The notes beneath the pieces were generated by a model. That model ran no database searches. It had not been told where the DNA came from and saw only the letters and a list, made by a program, of their open reading frames with translations. Both the position numbers and the translations under genes were made by a program. This document shows positions 18,197-26,938 of a DNA stretch of 64,000 nucleotides, in pieces (the stretch's first letter is position 1; the number at the start of each line of letters is the position of its first letter). The stretch comes from Zhongshania antarctica (lineage in GTDB: Bacteria; Pseudomonadota; Gammaproteobacteria; Pseudomonadales; Spongiibacteraceae): NCBI RefSeq assembly GCF_014202945.1, contig NZ_JACHHW010000002.1:310001-374000 (forward strand), read 5' to 3'.

Positions 18197-19831
18197 TCAG
18201 TTAATTGGGTAGTCAGTCCAGCCATCGGTCCACATCACATTCGCCCCTGGTCGAAACGCGCCGCGATAGTTTGCCGCTTCGTCCCAGAATTCACCTTGAG
18301 GAATTGCCTGTGCATGGTTTCTGGCTGGCGAGCTGGCCGCAAGACGGTAGTCGTGGTCGGTCTCGGTGCGCAAGCGCTGAACAAATTGTGGGCTATTGCC
18401 CAGTTCGGCAGCCTTCGCAAAATACGCGGCCTCATCAAAGCCACCGTCGTCATCCTGATCGCCAGCCTCAGCGGCAAAGTAACTGCGGCCACCTTGGCCA
18501 ATATCGGCAATAAACAAACCGCCAAAGCTCAGCAGTCCCTGCTCGATGCGTGCCACCGTGCTGCGGTCTTTAATATCAATGGCCTCGCCTGAAAAGCCGT
18601 CGATCACCATATTGTAAAAATGCCCGCCCGTGCCACGGCGCAAGGTCATGGCGCGCTGATGGCGCTCGCTGCTCTGCATACTCTGCAAGGTGACATTGTA
18701 AAACGTGGGCTGGGACACCGGCCCAGCCTCGTGATTAATTTCATCGTTATCTGCCTCAAAGGCGTTATCGCCCACGCTGGGGTATTGCTGCACCTGCAAA
18801 AACTGCACGCGGCCCGTCCAGCCCATATCCCAGTCTAGGGAGTCGTCGGCAGCACCGGTAATCAAAATATGACGAAAATCGACGTTGCCACCAAAGATCT
18901 CGATGCCGTCGTCTAAGGCGCGGTGCACCTGCACATTGCGAACAATGGTTTTGCTCCCACAGCCGCCCAAGGTCAGACCATTTAATTCGTTATTGGCGTA
19001 AACCTCGTAACCGGCAAACTCAATACGGGCATATTCCAGCACGCCACAATTGTCACTGGCGTCGACGCCGCCAAACATGCCCCGCGTGTCGCCAGCATCG
19101 AGACCTTCAATTTGCGCGTCAGCGGTATTGACCGGCGCATTGCCCAGCATCACTAGACCGCCCCAGTCACCCGCGCGACGCTTGCCCGCTGGCACAGCGC
19201 TCGTGAACACAATTGGTTGAGCAGCCGTGCCCCGCGCCTGAATGCTACCGTCGCGCGTCACTAATAAAGCACTGCCAGCGCGGCCTTGCACCAGCGTACC
19301 CGCTTCAATTACCAGCCGCGCACCGGCCTCAACATACACAATTCCTTCTAGCACCCAGGTTTTATCATTCGTCCAGAGCTGCTCCCCATGCAGAGAGCCA
19401 CTCACTACTTTGCTGCCGCTATACACGCTTTTTAGATCGTCACTAAATAAAGCCGCACCGACTACGCCGCCAAGCAAAAGCACCCCCGCAATCAACAACC
19501 ATTTGCGCAGCGGTTTTGCGGGCGCGCCAAGCTGCTTAAAGCCAATCGTTTCAGCAATATCTGGGTTCATGGCGGCTGCTCGACGATCGTGGCGCCCCTG
19601 CGTTAACGCGGTATTAATATTGATTCGGCGCAGCCCGAGACCCAGCTCACGAATTTCTGTATTGCTGCTTACGGCCGCCTGCTCAATTAACTCCTTGCGG
19701 TAGGCCGGATCGTTTAGCAAGGTATTAAAATGAATGTAACGCACGCCCTTATCGCCCTGCTTGTCATAGCTCAGCTTTAACTGCCAAAGCATTTCCACTA
19801 ACTTGGCGCGGGGGGAGCTGACGTCGTTCAT
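18197..19831 (-). CDS. Membrane-anchored right-handed beta-helix protein, unknown function
   Basis: The 544-residue protein has a ~105-residue charged cytoplasmic N-terminus, one transmembrane helix (about 108-127, WLLIAGVLLLGGVVGAALF) and a large exported domain. That domain has beta-helix character: IVYVEAGARLVIEAGTLVQ, IVFTSA, GDWGGLVMLG, LDDGIEIFGG and DDSLDWDMGW. The last three resemble domains usually seen as secreted lipoproteins in Bacteroidota and myxobacteria. Here it is anchored type II-style. It is divergent from argH. No catalytic residues can be assigned. Confidence 0.72.
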   Translation of the reverse strand: MNDVSSPRAKLVEMLWQLKLSYDKQGDKGVRYIHFNTLLNDPAYRKELIEQAAVSSNTEIRELGLGLRRININTALTQGRHDRRAAAMNPDIAETIGFKQLGAPAKPLRKWLLIAGVLLLGGVVGAALFSDDLKSVYSGSKVVSGSLHGEQLWTNDKTWVLEGIVYVEAGARLVIEAGTLVQGRAGSALLVTRDGSIQARGTAAQPIVFTSAVPAGKRRAGDWGGLVMLGNAPVNTADAQIEGLDAGDTRGMFGGVDASDNCGVLEYARIEFAGYEVYANNELNGLTLGGCGSKTIVRNVQVHRALDDGIEIFGGNVDFRHILITGAADDSLDWDMGWTGRVQFLQVQQYPSVGDNAFEADNDEINHEAGPVSQPTFYNVTLQSMQSSERHQRAMTLRRGTGGHFYNMVIDGFSGEAIDIKDRSTVARIEQGLLSFGGLFIADIGQGGRSYFAAEAGDQDDDGGFDEAAYFAKAAELGNSPQFVQRLRTETDHDYRLAASSPARNHAQAIPQGEFWDEAANYRGAFRPGANVMWTDGWTDYPIN

Positions 19832-19936
19832 TGTTCTTCCTTGCGTAATGGCTCGATTTTACGGAAAAACAGTATGGCGACCAGATATGACAATTTTATT
19901 ACTCACTGGAGCGCAGGCGGTCAGACGCAAAACTGC

Positions 19937-20000
19937 TATAATGGCGCCTTTTAGGCGTCTGTAGATCACCCGTTCACATCAACGGGAGCAAGTCCTACAG
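19937..20000 (+). promoter_or_regulatory. argH promoter -10 and nested leader hairpin
   Basis: A perfect TATAAT lies at 19937-19942, with no convincing -35. Downstream, CTGTAG (19959) pairs with CTACAG (19995) and encloses a second stem, CCCGTT / AACGGG, around a 6-nt loop. The leader may be structured; I do not recognise it as a known riboswitch. argH starts at 20027. Confidence 0.4.
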
Positions 20001-20026
20001 CCAAGCAATACAGGAACAACAGCGCA

Positions 20027-21427
20027 ATGAGTGACAAAGATCCGAGCATCAAACCCTGGGGCGGCCGCTTTACCGAGGCAACTGACCAGTTCGTAGAGCG
20101 TTTTACGGCCTCTGTCAGCTTCGATCAGCGCCTTTACCACCACGACATCAACGGCTCGCTAGCCCACGCGGCCATGCTCGCCAAAGTCGGCGTACTCACC
20201 ACCGACGAACTCAGCAAAATTCAAGAAGGCTTAGAAGAGATTCGCGCCGAAATCCTCAGCGGTCGCTTTGAGTGGTCGATCAGCCTTGAAGACGTGCACA
20301 TGAATATTGAAGCGCGGCTCACCGACAAAATCGGCATCACCGGCAAAAAGCTGCACACTGGCCGCTCGCGCAACGACCAAGTTGCCACTGATATTCGCCT
20401 GTATTTGCGCGACGAATTAGCCTTAATCGTAACCGAGCTCAGCCGCCTGCAGCAGGGTTTAATTACCCTCGCCACCCGCGAAGCGCACACCATTATGCCG
20501 GGTTTCACTCACCTGCAAACTGCCCAGCCCGTTACCTTTGGCCACCACATGCTGGCGTGGAATGAAATGCTAGAGCGCGACTACAGCCGTTTTCAAGACT
20601 GCGCAGCGCGTCTCAACCAATGCCCGCTCGGCGCCGCGGCACTGGCCGGCACCACCTACCCCATCGACCGCCACTACAGCGCCGAGTTACTGGGCTTTGA
20701 CCGCCCCACCGAAAACTCGCTAGATTCAGTAAGCGACCGCGACTTTGCTATTGAATTCGCTGCCGCCGCCAGCCTGCTGATGACCCATATGTCGCGCTTC
20801 AGCGAAGAACTGGTGCTGTGGACCTCGGCCCAGTTCAAGTTTATTGAACTGCCCGACCGCTTCTGCACCGGCTCATCCATCATGCCCCAGAAGAAAAACC
20901 CCGACGTGCCCGAACTCATTCGCGGCAAAGTCGGCAGAGTGAACGGTCATTTGGTCAGCTTGTTAACCCTAATGAAGTCACAGCCGCTGGCCTATAACAA
21001 AGACAACCAAGAAGACAAAGAACCCCTCTTCGACATTATCGATACCGTGAAAGACTGCCTAAAAGCTTACGCCGATATGGTACCTGCGATAACCGTCAAC
21101 GCCGACATAACCCGCGAAGCGGCCATGCGCGGCTTCTCTACCGCCACCGACCTCGCCGACTACTTGGTGCGCAAGGGCCTGCCCTTCCGCGACGCACACG
21201 AAGTCGTTGGCAAATCAGTAGCTTACGGAATCGCCGAGAACAAAGACCTCTCAGAAATGAGCCTCGCTGAATTGCAGACCTTTAGCACCGACATTGAACA
21301 AGACGTGTTTGATGTTTTAACACTCGAAGGTTCAGTAAATGCCCGAGATCACATTGGCGGCACTGCACCTAAGCAAGTACTGGCTGCGGCTGAGCGTGCG
21401 CTAGCACGGCTTAATTTGCGCGGCTAA
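20027..21427 (+). CDS. argH: Argininosuccinate lyase
   Basis: The 466-residue enzyme splits argininosuccinate into arginine and fumarate. Visible are [19 protein letters not shown] at the N-terminus, [13 protein letters not shown], the catalytic [20 protein letters not shown] loop and [17 protein letters not shown]. It is divergent from the beta-helix gene and ends in a strong hairpin. Confidence 0.98.
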   Translation: MSDKDPSIKPWGGRFTEATDQFVERFTASVSFDQRLYHHDINGSLAHAAMLAKVGVLTTDELSKIQEGLEEIRAEILSGRFEWSISLEDVHMNIEARLTDKIGITGKKLHTGRSRNDQVATDIRLYLRDELALIVTELSRLQQGLITLATREAHTIMPGFTHLQTAQPVTFGHHMLAWNEMLERDYSRFQDCAARLNQCPLGAAALAGTTYPIDRHYSAELLGFDRPTENSLDSVSDRDFAIEFAAAASLLMTHMSRFSEELVLWTSAQFKFIELPDRFCTGSSIMPQKKNPDVPELIRGKVGRVNGHLVSLLTLMKSQPLAYNKDNQEDKEPLFDIIDTVKDCLKAYADMVPAITVNADITREAAMRGFSTATDLADYLVRKGLPFRDAHEVVGKSVAYGIAENKDLSEMSLAELQTFSTDIEQDVFDVLTLEGSVNARDHIGGTAPKQVLAAAERALARLNLRG

Positions 21428-21434
21428 TAGAGAT

Positions 21435-21475
21435 AACCACCGAGGTACTGACATTAAACAGGTCTCTCGGTGGTT
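21435..21475. terminator. Hairpin between argH and the RlpA-like gene
   Basis: A perfect 10-bp stem AACCACCGAG / CTCGGTGGTT has a 21-nt loop. There is no strong T-run, but it sits between convergent genes and may end transcription from both sides. Confidence 0.55.
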
Positions 21476-21541
21476 GCCTGTTCTAAACTCGTCGTAATAC
21501 CCTGGCACCCATCGCGCTCGCCCAACAGTTACCGCGCTATA

Positions 21542-21937
21542 TTAACGCGATGGTATCACTTCAATCTCGACCTCAATCAAACCAGAATACGTATTGCCTA
21601 TCGCATCAAAAGCCGACTTTGAAAGATCAATAATACGGCCTTTCACAAAAGGCCCACGATCATTAATTCTGACCACCACGCTTTTACTATTACTGATATT
21701 GGTGACTTTTACATTGGACCCAAAGGGCAATGTTCTATGCGCAGCGGTGTTAAGCTCGTGCTTATACGGTTCACCACTCGCTGTTTTACGACTTTGATAT
21801 TTATCAGCATAAAAAGACGCCACACCAGACTCCGTAAACCCAAGCCAATGACTACTGTCGCTTTGCTGAACCGTAGTACAGCCCACCGCAAGCATAATGA
21901 AACTGATAATTGTGATACGCGTCAATAAACCGACCAT
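21542..21937 (-). CDS. RlpA-like double-psi beta-barrel lipoprotein
   Basis: The 131-residue protein has a lipobox (IMLAVGC, Cys near 19) and then a DPBB domain: GVASFYADKYQSRKTASGE, NTAAHRTLPFGSNVKVTN and VVRINDRGPFVKGRIIDLS. RlpA proteins are lytic transglycosylases that cut naked glycan at septa. This one lacks the C-terminal SPOR domain, so septal targeting is not evident. It lies just outside the cassette array on its distal side. Confidence 0.88.
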   Translation of the reverse strand: MVGLLTRITIISFIMLAVGCTTVQQSDSSHWLGFTESGVASFYADKYQSRKTASGEPYKHELNTAAHRTLPFGSNVKVTNISNSKSVVVRINDRGPFVKGRIIDLSKSAFDAIGNTYSGLIEVEIEVIPSR

Positions 21938-22116
21938 GTGCTAGCTACTCAATAATTTAATGATATCAACACTACTACCCGTGGCGGGTGATATAGACGA
22001 CCGCGAGAATACGGCCAAAGAAAGCAATTTTAAGACAATAACATTCGCTATTTGTTAGACCACCCAGAGAAATAAGGGCACATCGGACGCAATGCTGAAA
22101 CGAGAACTAATCCTGA

Positions 22117-22473
22117 TTAAGCCCCAGCCCTCGCTGCATTTTTTTTACTCAAGCCTAAAGACACAATGCGGTGGGACTCAGCTAAATAGTATTTTAATTG
22201 CTCTTCTGAATTTTCAAACACCTCGCATTGCTGTATCCATTTCAGCCCCCGAGAGGCCAAGTACGGGGCGGGGCGGTATCCCGGTTCGTCTTTTAATATT
22301 TCATAATTATTGTCTGACGCTTTAAACGTAAAGCCCATTTGTCCCGATTTTTGCCAGCCACCAACAGCAAACACCTTTGCGCCAACTTTCCACACATGCG
22401 AACCACCCCACTGAAGGCTGTAGGTACTGGCTGGCAACCCGCGACAAAAATCATTAAAGTCGTCGTAGCTCAT
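22117..22473 (-). CDS. MmcQ/YjbR family protein
   Basis: The 118-residue protein fits the MmcQ/YjbR family (CyaY-like fold): SYDDFNDFCRGLPAS at the N-terminus, VWKVGAKVFAVGGW, GFTFKAS and PAPYLASRGLKWIQ. Function is unknown; the family is often found as integron cassettes. It is the most distal member of the array. Its own attC is not clear; only a truncated CAATAAC...GTTAGAC pair lies downstream at 22036-22060. Confidence 0.85.
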   Translation of the reverse strand: MSYDDFNDFCRGLPASTYSLQWGGSHVWKVGAKVFAVGGWQKSGQMGFTFKASDNNYEILKDEPGYRPAPYLASRGLKWIQQCEVFENSEEQLKYYLAESHRIVSLGLSKKNAARAGA

Positions 22474-22482
22474 TACTTTTTA

Positions 22483-22546
22483 CCCGCATTCGGCTCCGCT
22501 ATATTGCCACAAATTAAATAGTTCGCGTGCAAAAGTTTTTTAGGTG
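22483..22546 (-). other. Degenerate attC-like site
   Basis: The segment starting ACCCGCATTCGGC resembles the inner left arm of the neighbouring attC sites (AACGCCYGCATTTxGGC). It ends in a GTGC...TTTTTTAGG stretch that could be a decayed GTTAGG core. Both cores are mutated. It separates the MmcQ-like and DUF1398-like genes. Confidence 0.35.
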
Positions 22547-22947
22547 CTTTCTGGGCTTACACCAGGAAACCACTCAATGTGCTGATCACCTTGACGACCA
22601 ATGTATATAACACGCTTACCGCGTAAAAATGCAAAATATCCTAGTACGCCAGATTGCATAGCACGCTCTGAAAACTGTCGGTAAGACTGACTATTATTCT
22701 GACTATCTACAATAGCAGCCTTCAAACCACGTGCATCAAAGTCTGCCGACACAGCTGGCAAACTCTCGAATGGTAATGGCACAGAAACAGCACTACCTTC
22801 GCTACTGTAAAAAGAAGTTTGCAAAGCATTGAAATTAACGTAGTAATACTCTACACCTTGCCCAATAAGTGCTCCCACAAACTCTGGAAACGACACGTGG
22901 CCTGCATGACTAGCATGTGCGGCACTCGTAATAATATCTGCGTTCAT
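22540..22947 (-). CDS. DUF1398 family protein
   Basis: The 135-residue protein matches the DUF1398 (YbcV-like) pattern: SFPEFVGALIGQGVEYYYVNF near the N-terminus, FDARGLKAAIVDSQ and YRQFSERAMQSGVLGYFAFL mid-protein, and GKRVIYIGRQGDQHIEWFPG at the end. No catalytic function is known. It is carried as a cassette. Confidence 0.8.
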   Translation of the reverse strand: MNADIITSAAHASHAGHVSFPEFVGALIGQGVEYYYVNFNALQTSFYSSEGSAVSVPLPFESLPAVSADFDARGLKAAIVDSQNNSQSYRQFSERAMQSGVLGYFAFLRGKRVIYIGRQGDQHIEWFPGVSPEST

Positions 22948-22992
22948 TTATTTCTCCGTATAAAATGATGGGTATCTTCCATTGGACAAAAC

Positions 22993-23040
22993 GCATAACG
23001 CTCGCATTTGAGGCAGCCCAGTGCGAAGCAGGCATTAGGC
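22993..23040 (-). other. attC site of the zinc-ribbon cassette
   Basis: The site starts GCATAAC and ends ATTAGGC (a one-base variant of GTTAGGC), 48 bp. The inner arm GCTCGCATTTGAGGC resembles the other sites. A CAGCCAC/GTGGCTG hairpin follows at 23045-23061. Confidence 0.5.
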
Positions 23041-23076
23041 TATCCAGCCACGAAGTGGCTGTGGTTGATGGCTTTT

Positions 23077-23385
23077 TTATGTTTCATTGCTACTTATTAA
23101 CTTTATTGATTTAAACCCAAAAAACACACCTATAACGCCTACAGCAAGTATTGATAACTCCTTTGTATTTTTATAAATATCACCACCGCCAGCGCTTATT
23201 AGCAAGAACAGTGCATAAACTATCAAACCAAGAGACGCTGCCACTATTACTGCGGATAAGTAATCTGTTCTATGTTCATGACCACACTTAGGGCATCTTG
23301 TGGTATTGCTTACTATTCCAAATGAAACAAGGTTTTCACGATCTGTATAGTCATATTTTTCTCCACAACCTTTACAATTATCCAT
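23077..23385 (-). CDS. Small zinc-ribbon membrane protein
   Basis: The 102-residue protein has an N-terminal zinc ribbon (CKGCGEKYDY and RCPKCGHEH, two CxxC knuckles) and two predicted transmembrane helices (about 44-65 and 75-94). Function is unknown. It is a cassette gene between two attC sites. Confidence 0.65.
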   Translation of the reverse strand: MDNCKGCGEKYDYTDRENLVSFGIVSNTTRCPKCGHEHRTDYLSAVIVAASLGLIVYALFLLISAGGGDIYKNTKELSILAVGVIGVFFGFKSIKLISSNET

Positions 23386-23399
23386 AATTCACTCGGAAA

Positions 23400-23504
23400 A
23401 GATAACGCCTGCATTTTCGGCTTGAGTGAGCTGGCGGCTTATTTGCCGCGCAGCGCAAAGAAGGTGACACTATGCCCAAGCTCGGCAAGATGCACTTGTT
23501 AGGG
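23400..23504 (-). other. attC site of the 132-aa membrane-protein cassette
   Basis: It spans AGATAAC (23400) to GTTAGGG (23498). The inner arms start CGCCTGCATTTTCGGC and end CTCGGCAAGATGCACTT. About 105 bp. Confidence 0.78.
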
Positions 23505-23513
23505 CTGTGCTTG

Positions 23514-23912
23514 CTATAACATTGCCGCAGCATTATTTACTTTTCTTCCTAGAGCTATGGCTTTAAACCCGGCAGGGATATGGATAAATAGAGGAAAAAT
23601 GGCCCAACAAAAGAAAAGCCCAGCAACAATAAATATTACCCCAGCACCCACTTTAGCATCATATTTTCCGAATACTCCCTTACTCAAATTCTTGTATGCA
23701 TAGCCAATAAACTTTCCCGACTTAGGGTCAGTTTCACCGACTACGGTAACAAGGTCATTTCGTTTAACGACCCAAGGTTCAGAGACTGTTAATTCAATTA
23801 CTTTTTTAATTCCCTGCAACTCTATTTGAACACTACGCTTTGTAATGGAGCGATATTGTTCCACTTTTCCTTCTAGCCTTTGTAGCAATTTCGTTTTCTC
23901 CATATTGTCCAA
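23514..23912 (-). CDS. Hypothetical membrane protein (cassette)
   Basis: The 132-residue protein has a charged, beta-like N-terminal 80 residues (a VEQYRSITKRSVQIELQG segment) and a hydrophobic helix near residues 90-112 (GAGVIFIVAGLFFCWAIFP). I recognise no family. MEKTKLLQ three codons in is an equally likely start. The C-terminus (NNAAAML) runs up to the attC. Confidence 0.6.
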   Translation of the reverse strand: MDNMEKTKLLQRLEGKVEQYRSITKRSVQIELQGIKKVIELTVSEPWVVKRNDLVTVVGETDPKSGKFIGYAYKNLSKGVFGKYDAKVGAGVIFIVAGLFFCWAIFPLFIHIPAGFKAIALGRKVNNAAAML

Positions 23913-24000
23913 ACGCTACCAACACCCAACCGAACGGCGGGGCTGCCTTTGCGCAAAAGATGCAGCGCTGTTTGGGTCGGCGCGCTTGGCCTTTTTAGGC
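23908..24000 (-). other. attC site of the DUF1353 cassette
   Basis: It spans TCCAAAC (23908) to TTTAGGC (23994). Inner complementary arms are CACCCAACCGAACGGCGGGG and GTTTGGGTCGGCGCGC. The right core has lost the G of GTTAGGC, so recombination competence is doubtful. Confidence 0.55.
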
Positions 24001-24004
24001 ATTA

Positions 24005-24988
24005 TTACTGAAGTTTTATCATCACTCGAGAATTAGACTCGATAGCTTGTAAATCGACGTTATTCAAAATTACAGCTCTACTGCCTGCATCTAGTTTAAA
24101 TGGTAAACCGTTACCTTTTGGCGCGGCAAAATCATGAGTTAGAACTTTCGCTTCAGTATAACTTGGTATCTTGTTGTCAGCCCAGGGCTGAATTGATGCC
24201 AAACTTGTTTTATTAGCTTGGGAAAGCAGCCCCAAACTGTCAGTTTGATTCACAATCTCTGGGCTTTGAAATAATTTTCGATAGTTTGCGGCGTTAGATT
24301 CTATGGACGTCAAATTTGAATTTACCTGACCGGCTGAGGATACATCTAGCACTTTTCCGTTTGATGTTAGAAGCGTTCTTGCCACAGCATTTGTTTTGCT
24401 TATTGCCAAGGCTAATACTTCTGGATTTGCTAAATCAACGGACGGCTCACTAACAGTTACCATTTGAATGGTAGGTACGTTTGTACAAATTTTGTCATTA
24501 CTACCTGTTGCTATGCAATTTTGATTCATAACAACTCGTTTTTCCAATTTCCAAGATGGTCCAAAAGTAGACACGGCCCAATGCATTAAGTCGGCCTTCC
24601 ATTCCGGTACATTTGAAGCCATCATGCCATAATAAAAATTCCTGTGAGTGTCATGAGCCGTTCTTTCTTTTGTGTGACAATAATGATCATGAATTACCGA
24701 AGCATTAATATATGCTCCTTCAAACGGGCCACCGATAATTGACCAGAAAAACTGAGGAATAGATGCGCCATCAACATGAGTACCGCTTGGCGTTAACCAA
24801 AGTAGACCATTTGGGTCTTCAAACCTAAAATCCTGTTCGATTTTAAATTGAGGCCTTGGCTCCGCATCAGCAATAAATGCTCCTTTTAATTGATCCAGAA
24901 ACCTACCAAAATACTCATCAGCACTAACCGTGAGAGAAAATGTCGAAAGAGCAACAAAAAGAAAAATACTCTGCCATATTGATTTCAT
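24005..24988 (-). CDS. Exported DUF1353 domain protein (cassette)
   Basis: The 327-residue protein has a Sec signal peptide (SIFLFVALSTFSLTVSA) and then a DUF1353 domain: GLLWLTPSGTHVDGASIPQFFW, AYINASVIHDHYCH and HRNFYYGMMASNVPEWKA. A ~150-residue C-terminal extension without a known domain follows. DUF1353 occurs in phage and mobile-element proteins; the conserved His/Asp residues hint at an enzyme or metal site. It is the longest gene in the array and the only one with a clear signal peptide. Confidence 0.75.
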   Translation of the reverse strand: MKSIWQSIFLFVALSTFSLTVSADEYFGRFLDQLKGAFIADAEPRPQFKIEQDFRFEDPNGLLWLTPSGTHVDGASIPQFFWSIIGGPFEGAYINASVIHDHYCHTKERTAHDTHRNFYYGMMASNVPEWKADLMHWAVSTFGPSWKLEKRVVMNQNCIATGSNDKICTNVPTIQMVTVSEPSVDLANPEVLALAISKTNAVARTLLTSNGKVLDVSSAGQVNSNLTSIESNAANYRKLFQSPEIVNQTDSLGLLSQANKTSLASIQPWADNKIPSYTEAKVLTHDFAAPKGNGLPFKLDAGSRAVILNNVDLQAIESNSRVMIKLQ

Positions 24989-25009
24989 TTTTTCCTCCTA
25001 AATTTCTAT

Positions 25010-25132
25010 GCCTAACGCCAAGTTAACTGGCAAAACGGAGCCCGCTTGCGGGCGCAGTGGTTTACAGCGAGGCGTACTATTTGCGAAGCAAATTCCCCGC
25101 TGTAAATTGTCCAGTTAAACGTATTGTTAGGG
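25010..25132 (-). other. attC site of the tautomerase cassette
   Basis: It spans GCCTAAC (25010) to GTTAGGG (25126), 123 bp, the longest in the array. The arms AAGTTAACTGG and CCAGTTAAACG pair well, as do TTTACAGCGAGG and CCCCGCTGTAAA. Confidence 0.88.
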
Positions 25133-25138
25133 CGGCGA

Positions 25139-25534
25139 CTACACATTGATTTTGAAACCCAGATCGACGTCACACGCGGCCTGACCGCCCCTTATGCCCC
25201 AATTTTCTGCCGTGATTTCACGAAGCAGTATTTTGACGTGATTTGGCGGAATGCCAAAATTTTGAAGATTGCTGACAATTGCTTGGTAAAGATTGCGCTT
25301 GGCCTCAAGCGACCTACCCGCAAAACAGTCAATACTAATGTGTGTATAGATTTCTGGCTTTTCACGACCCGGCGGGCACTCAAAACGATGTGGCTCATGC
25401 ACAACAAAGCGAACATGGCGGTCATCTGCCTTAATTTTGAAACTGTCGCGAATGGCGGCGTGAACTGCCTCCATTATTCCTTGCTCAGTCTCTCGCGAAT
25501 ATTCCTGCCTTACTTCGATCAAAACACTAGGCAT
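25139..25534 (-). CDS. Tautomerase-superfamily protein (cassette)
   Basis: The 131-residue protein begins MPSVLIEVRQEYS; Pro2 would be the catalytic base of 4-oxalocrotonate tautomerase-like enzymes. The second half (YTHISIDCFAGRSLEAKRNLYQAIVSNL) repeats the beta-alpha-beta unit. Substrate is unknown. The C-terminal KINV ends just before the attC. Confidence 0.8.
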   Translation of the reverse strand: MPSVLIEVRQEYSRETEQGIMEAVHAAIRDSFKIKADDRHVRFVVHEPHRFECPPGREKPEIYTHISIDCFAGRSLEAKRNLYQAIVSNLQNFGIPPNHVKILLREITAENWGIRGGQAACDVDLGFKINV

Positions 25535-25551
25535 GTTTCCTCCATGGGTAG

Positions 25552-25620
25552 CCCTAACGCCTGTGTAATTTGCGCCCTGAAGCGCAGCGTAAGGGCGTTA
25601 AATTGACACACTTGTTAAGC
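25552..25620 (-). other. attC site of the GNAT cassette
   Basis: It spans CCCTAAC (25552) to GTTAAGC (25614), 69 bp, with a clean palindrome: CTGTGTAATTTG against TTAAATTGACACA, and GCGCCCTGAAGCGC in the centre. Confidence 0.9.
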
Positions 25621-26082
25621 GATTACACACTTCATTTTGTAACCACCAGTTATTTCGAAACCATTTTCTTTATAAAACTCGACTGTTCTTTCAAATTCGG
25701 GAACCGGCGGAGTACATAATTCGAGTCTTACCCATTTCTTGAGCTTGGAAAATTTAACTATTTCTCGGAGTAACTCTTTACCTACTGATTTTGACCGATA
25801 CTCTGGCAAAACGTAAAACTCTTGAATAATGCCGAACGTGCCTTCTGCGTACAAAGAATTGCTTTCACACATAGCGCCAAATCCGATAATTTGACTGCCA
25901 TCAAATGCAGCTAATATAGAATACTGCCCGTTGCCTAAGAACTCATCGCAGAGCTTCTCGGCCAAAGGAATATCGACATCAAAGTGTTTAATACCCGTTC
26001 TTTCGATAATCTCATTTGTGAGACAAACAGCTAGCCTAGCTATGTCTTTAGATTCACTTAAATGAACTTCCCTATATTCCAC
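25615..26082 (-). CDS. GNAT-family N-acetyltransferase (cassette)
   Basis: The 155-residue protein has the GNAT core: ILAAFDGSQIIGFGAM (beta 2-3), FYVLPEYRSKSVGKELL (acetyl-CoA pyrophosphate loop, variant of Q/RxxGxG/A) and RTVEFYKENGFE. Substrate is unknown. Its TAA stop lies inside the GTTAAGC core of the attC. Confidence 0.88.
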   Translation of the reverse strand: MEYREVHLSESKDIARLAVCLTNEIIERTGIKHFDVDIPLAEKLCDEFLGNGQYSILAAFDGSQIIGFGAMCESNSLYAEGTFGIIQEFYVLPEYRSKSVGKELLREIVKFSKLKKWVRLELCTPPVPEFERTVEFYKENGFEITGGYKMKCVIA

Positions 26083-26103
26083 AGAACTCGGACCCCTTTG
26101 AGC

Positions 26104-26206
26104 GCTTAACGCTGAGCACAGCGGTTTGGTGAAGCTGGCGGATTTTTTGAGTGTTTTTCAAAAAAGGTGACAAGTTTGCCACGTCCATTGCAGCAATTTG
26201 TTATGT
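26104..26206 (-). other. attC site of the LysE cassette
   Basis: It spans GCTTAAC (26104) to GTTATGT (26200), 103 bp, with a central GATTTTTTGAG...CAAAAAAGGTG imperfect pairing. Confidence 0.8.
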
Positions 26207-26806
26207 TGACTTTGATGCCAAAGTACCAGCGGCCATAAGATACAGACTACCAACAAATTTATTTCCCCATTTGCTTTTTATGGCCCTGTTCTTAAAAACT
26301 GACGCAGACAATGAGTATGCACCGTACACGGAAAACGATATAGCCATTGCACAGGCTGCTAAAATAAACGCCTGTGGTATGAACGGGTATACAGGGCTAA
26401 TGAATAATGGATATGTTAATACGCTTGCCAATACAGCTTTAGGATTAGTTAAAGAGAATAGCATTGCAGTAACAAACATTTTTGGCTTAGACATTGCTTT
26501 CTCCTCTCCCTCTGTGACACCGCCATTTTTTCGGAATAGCTTATAAGCCAAGTAAATAAGGTAAGCCACACCTAGCCATTTGAGGATGAGCAAAGCTGAC
26601 GCATACTTGCTAACTAACACACCTAACCCTGAGAAAACTAACGCTGCCTGAATTCCAGTCGAAGCCATAAAACCGAGAGAAACATAAATGGAGCCGATAA
26701 AACCATATTTAAGAGACTGACCCACTGCAAACATTACATTCGGGCCAGGCAAAATAAGTATTGATGTAAACGTGGCCACAAATATCAATACAAGTGCTGC
26801 ATCCAT
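26201..26806 (-). CDS. LysE/RhtB-family amino-acid exporter (cassette)
   Basis: The 201-residue protein has about six membrane helices and the LysE signatures LILPGPNVMFAVGQSLKYG and KWLGVAYLIYLAYKLFR. These exporters move amino acids or homoserine lactone-like metabolites out of the cell. The stop codon is supplied by the attC core (GTTA). Confidence 0.9.
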   Translation of the reverse strand: MDAALVLIFVATFTSILILPGPNVMFAVGQSLKYGFIGSIYVSLGFMASTGIQAALVFSGLGVLVSKYASALLILKWLGVAYLIYLAYKLFRKNGGVTEGEEKAMSKPKMFVTAMLFSLTNPKAVLASVLTYPLFISPVYPFIPQAFILAACAMAISFSVYGAYSLSASVFKNRAIKSKWGNKFVGSLYLMAAGTLASKST

Positions 26807-26824
26807 CCTGACTCTCCCTATTCA

Positions 26825-26935
26825 ACATAACGCCCGGCTAAGCCGCCGGAACGGAGTTGATTGTTTTGTGCGAGCGTAGCGGGAAAGCACACAACGAGCA
26901 ACGCAGTGGAGGTCGGTTTGAGCCGCTTGTTATGT
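26825..26935 (-). other. attC site of the HEPN-like cassette
   Basis: It spans ACATAAC (26825) to GTTATGT (26929), perfectly complementary cores, 111 bp. GCCCGGCTAAGCCGCC and GGTCGGTTTGAGCCGC form the inner arms. Confidence 0.92.
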
Positions 26936-26938
26936 GTT

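Noticed and set aside
22036-22060. CAATAAC...GTTAGAC pair after the MmcQ-like gene
   Set aside because: The cores are only 25 bp apart with little inner pairing. It may be a decayed attC, but it is not enough to call a site.
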